The notes under the pieces were generated by a model. That model had not been told where the DNA came from. It saw only the letters and a program-made list of their open reading frames with translations, and did not search any database. 37,324 nucleotides of DNA from Prochlorococcus sp. AG-463-P14 (lineage in GTDB: Bacteria > Cyanobacteriota > Cyanobacteriia > PCC-6307 > Cyanobiaceae): contig QCRX01000006.1 in NCBI GenBank assembly GCA_003209275.1, positions 1 to 37,324 of the forward strand, read 5' to 3'. Shown one piece after another: positions 36,283-37,324 of the stretch (its first letter is position 1; the number at the start of each line of letters is the position of its first letter). The translations under genes and the position numbers were made by a program.

Positions 36283-37152
36283 ATGCACTTTCAGGACATT
36301 ATTAGTTCGCTCAACTCCTTCTGGAGTGAAAAAGGTTGCTTACTTTTACAGCCTTATGACACGGAAAAAGGAGCTGGCACTATGAGCCCTCACTCGATCT
36401 TGAGAGCAATTGGTCCTGAACCTTGGGCTGTTGCATATCCGGAACCTTGTCGAAGGCCTACTGATGGAAGATATGGGGATAATCCAAATCGAGCACAACA
36501 TTATTTTCAATATCAAGTTCTCATAAAGCCTTCTCCAGATGCGATTCAGGAAACATATCTATCTTCTTTGGAATCTATAGGTATATCTACTTCTCAACAT
36601 GATGTTCGATTCGTGGAGGATAATTGGGAGTCTCCTACTCTTGGTGCTTGGGGTGTTGGATGGGAGGTTTGGTTGGATGGAATGGAAGTTACTCAATTTA
36701 CTTATTTTCAACAATGTGGGGGACTTGATTGTCGACCAGTTTCGATAGAAATTACATATGGCCTAGAGCGATTGGCTATGTTTTTGCAAAATGTAGAAAG
36801 TATTTGGGATTTAAGTTGGAATAGCTCTAGTACCTATGGAGACATTTGGTTGCCTTTTGAAAAGGGTCATTGTAAATTTAACTTTGAAGCTTCAGAACCT
36901 GATCTGCATAAAAAACTTTTTGCTTTATATGAGTCAGAGGCAAATAATTTAATAGAACAAAATCTTCCTGCTCCTGCTTTAGATTTTGTTCTTAAATGTA
37001 GTCATACATTTAACTTGCTTGAAGCCAGAGGAGTTATATCAGTTACTGAAAGAACTTCTACGATTGCTCGTATTAGAAACTTGGCGCGTAAAGTTGCTGA
37101 AAAGTGGTTAGAGGAAAGAGAAAAGTTAGGGTTTCCCCTGCTAAATAAATGA
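36283..37152 (+). CDS. glyQ: Glycyl-tRNA synthetase alpha subunit
   Basis: The protein is 289 residues from ATG 36283. It has the hallmark class II sequence [70 protein letters not shown] and [20 protein letters not shown]-type segments (here TLGAWGVG). It charges tRNA-Gly together with GlyS, which is not in this window. The frame extends upstream to 36145 but the extra 46 residues show no similarity to the family. Length is usual for GlyQ (about 290-300). Confidence 0.97.
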   Translation: MHFQDIISSLNSFWSEKGCLLLQPYDTEKGAGTMSPHSILRAIGPEPWAVAYPEPCRRPTDGRYGDNPNRAQHYFQYQVLIKPSPDAIQETYLSSLESIGISTSQHDVRFVEDNWESPTLGAWGVGWEVWLDGMEVTQFTYFQQCGGLDCRPVSIEITYGLERLAMFLQNVESIWDLSWNSSSTYGDIWLPFEKGHCKFNFEASEPDLHKKLFALYESEANNLIEQNLPAPALDFVLKCSHTFNLLEARGVISVTERTSTIARIRNLARKVAEKWLEEREKLGFPLLNK

Positions 37153-37250
37153 ATCTAAATCAATCATTAAACAGGGTTTTTAAAATCACTAGCCAATGCG
37201 ATTACCCCTTGGCTCGATAACCCTACCGGAACACGCGACTATAGCTTTTG

Positions 37251-37288
37251 ATACATAAGAAAGTGACTTATCTGCCTCTCTTATGTAT
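37251..37288. repeat. 10-bp inverted repeat downstream of glyQ
   Basis: ATACATAAGA (37251-37260) and TCTTATGTAT (37279-37288) pair perfectly around an 18-base loop, about 100 bases past glyQ. There is no T run directly behind it, so a plain terminator is unlikely. It could be an operator-like site or an RNA hairpin belonging to the next gene. Confidence 0.35.
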
Positions 37289-37324
37289 AGACTCCCGTAG
37301 CAATTAAAGAAAAGCATCCAATAC

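Noticed and set aside
1-37324. tRNA, rRNA, CRISPR or transposon features
   Set aside because: I scanned the spacers for T-loop-like and anticodon-arm patterns, regular repeats and transposase reading frames and found none.

Overview
The window reads as a marine picocyanobacterial chromosome, most likely Prochlorococcus (probably a low-light clade). This rests on very short AT-rich intergenic spaces, chlorophyll synthase (chlG), a PetP-like cytochrome b6f subunit and a MenG-type quinone methyltransferase beside a standard set of core genes, and protein sequences close to what I remember of that genus. No database search was possible, so strain-level identity is open. I saw no rRNA, tRNA, CRISPR array, transposase or integrase.

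Layout. (1) 1-2472 is an accessory patch. It holds the 3' part of a sulfotransferase-like gene, then two copies of a 238-bp module (589-826 and 2235-2472) flanking about 1.4 kb with one secreted-type repeat-protein fragment (1183-2163, minus). Each module carries a ~30-residue single-membrane-span microprotein ORF, a minus-strand terminator, a hairpin and the last codons of rpsD. Only the right-hand copy joins a complete rpsD. (2) 2446-19129 is core housekeeping: rpsD, yidD, a glutaredoxin-like gene, murE, a class V aminotransferase, a NifU-like scaffold, mqo, lepA, a prepilin-like small gene, an oppC/dppC-type permease, trmH, rsmB, a class A penicillin-binding protein, chlG, petP, hisF and menG. 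petP, chlG and the penicillin-binding protein form a tight minus-strand operon. (3) 19213-36014 is a very AT-rich surface-glycan island: three TPR proteins, several glycosyltransferase-like proteins, an aldo/keto reductase / class III aminotransferase / sugar amidotransferase operon, a PseF-type CMP-sugar synthetase, a fucosyltransferase-like protein, a GT2 enzyme and an O-antigen ligase/polymerase-like membrane protein. (4) 36283-37152 is glyQ, back in core sequence.

How the island may work. The CMP-sugar synthetase implies a nonulosonic (sialic-like) acid. The reductase, aminotransferase and amidotransferase could make or modify such a nine-carbon or amidino sugar. Two paralogous proteins near the island's two ends (24650-25618 and 35010-36014) share a GNG motif and a G(L)(D/E)PS.P.YWYT motif, reminiscent of GT42/Maf-type nonulosonate transferases, and are candidates to use the activated sugar. 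The nonulosonate synthase itself (NeuB/PseI type) is not in the window, so the pathway is incomplete here. The most unusual parts are the duplicated rpsD-downstream module with its microprotein and covarying hairpin, and the paired transferase-like paralogues.
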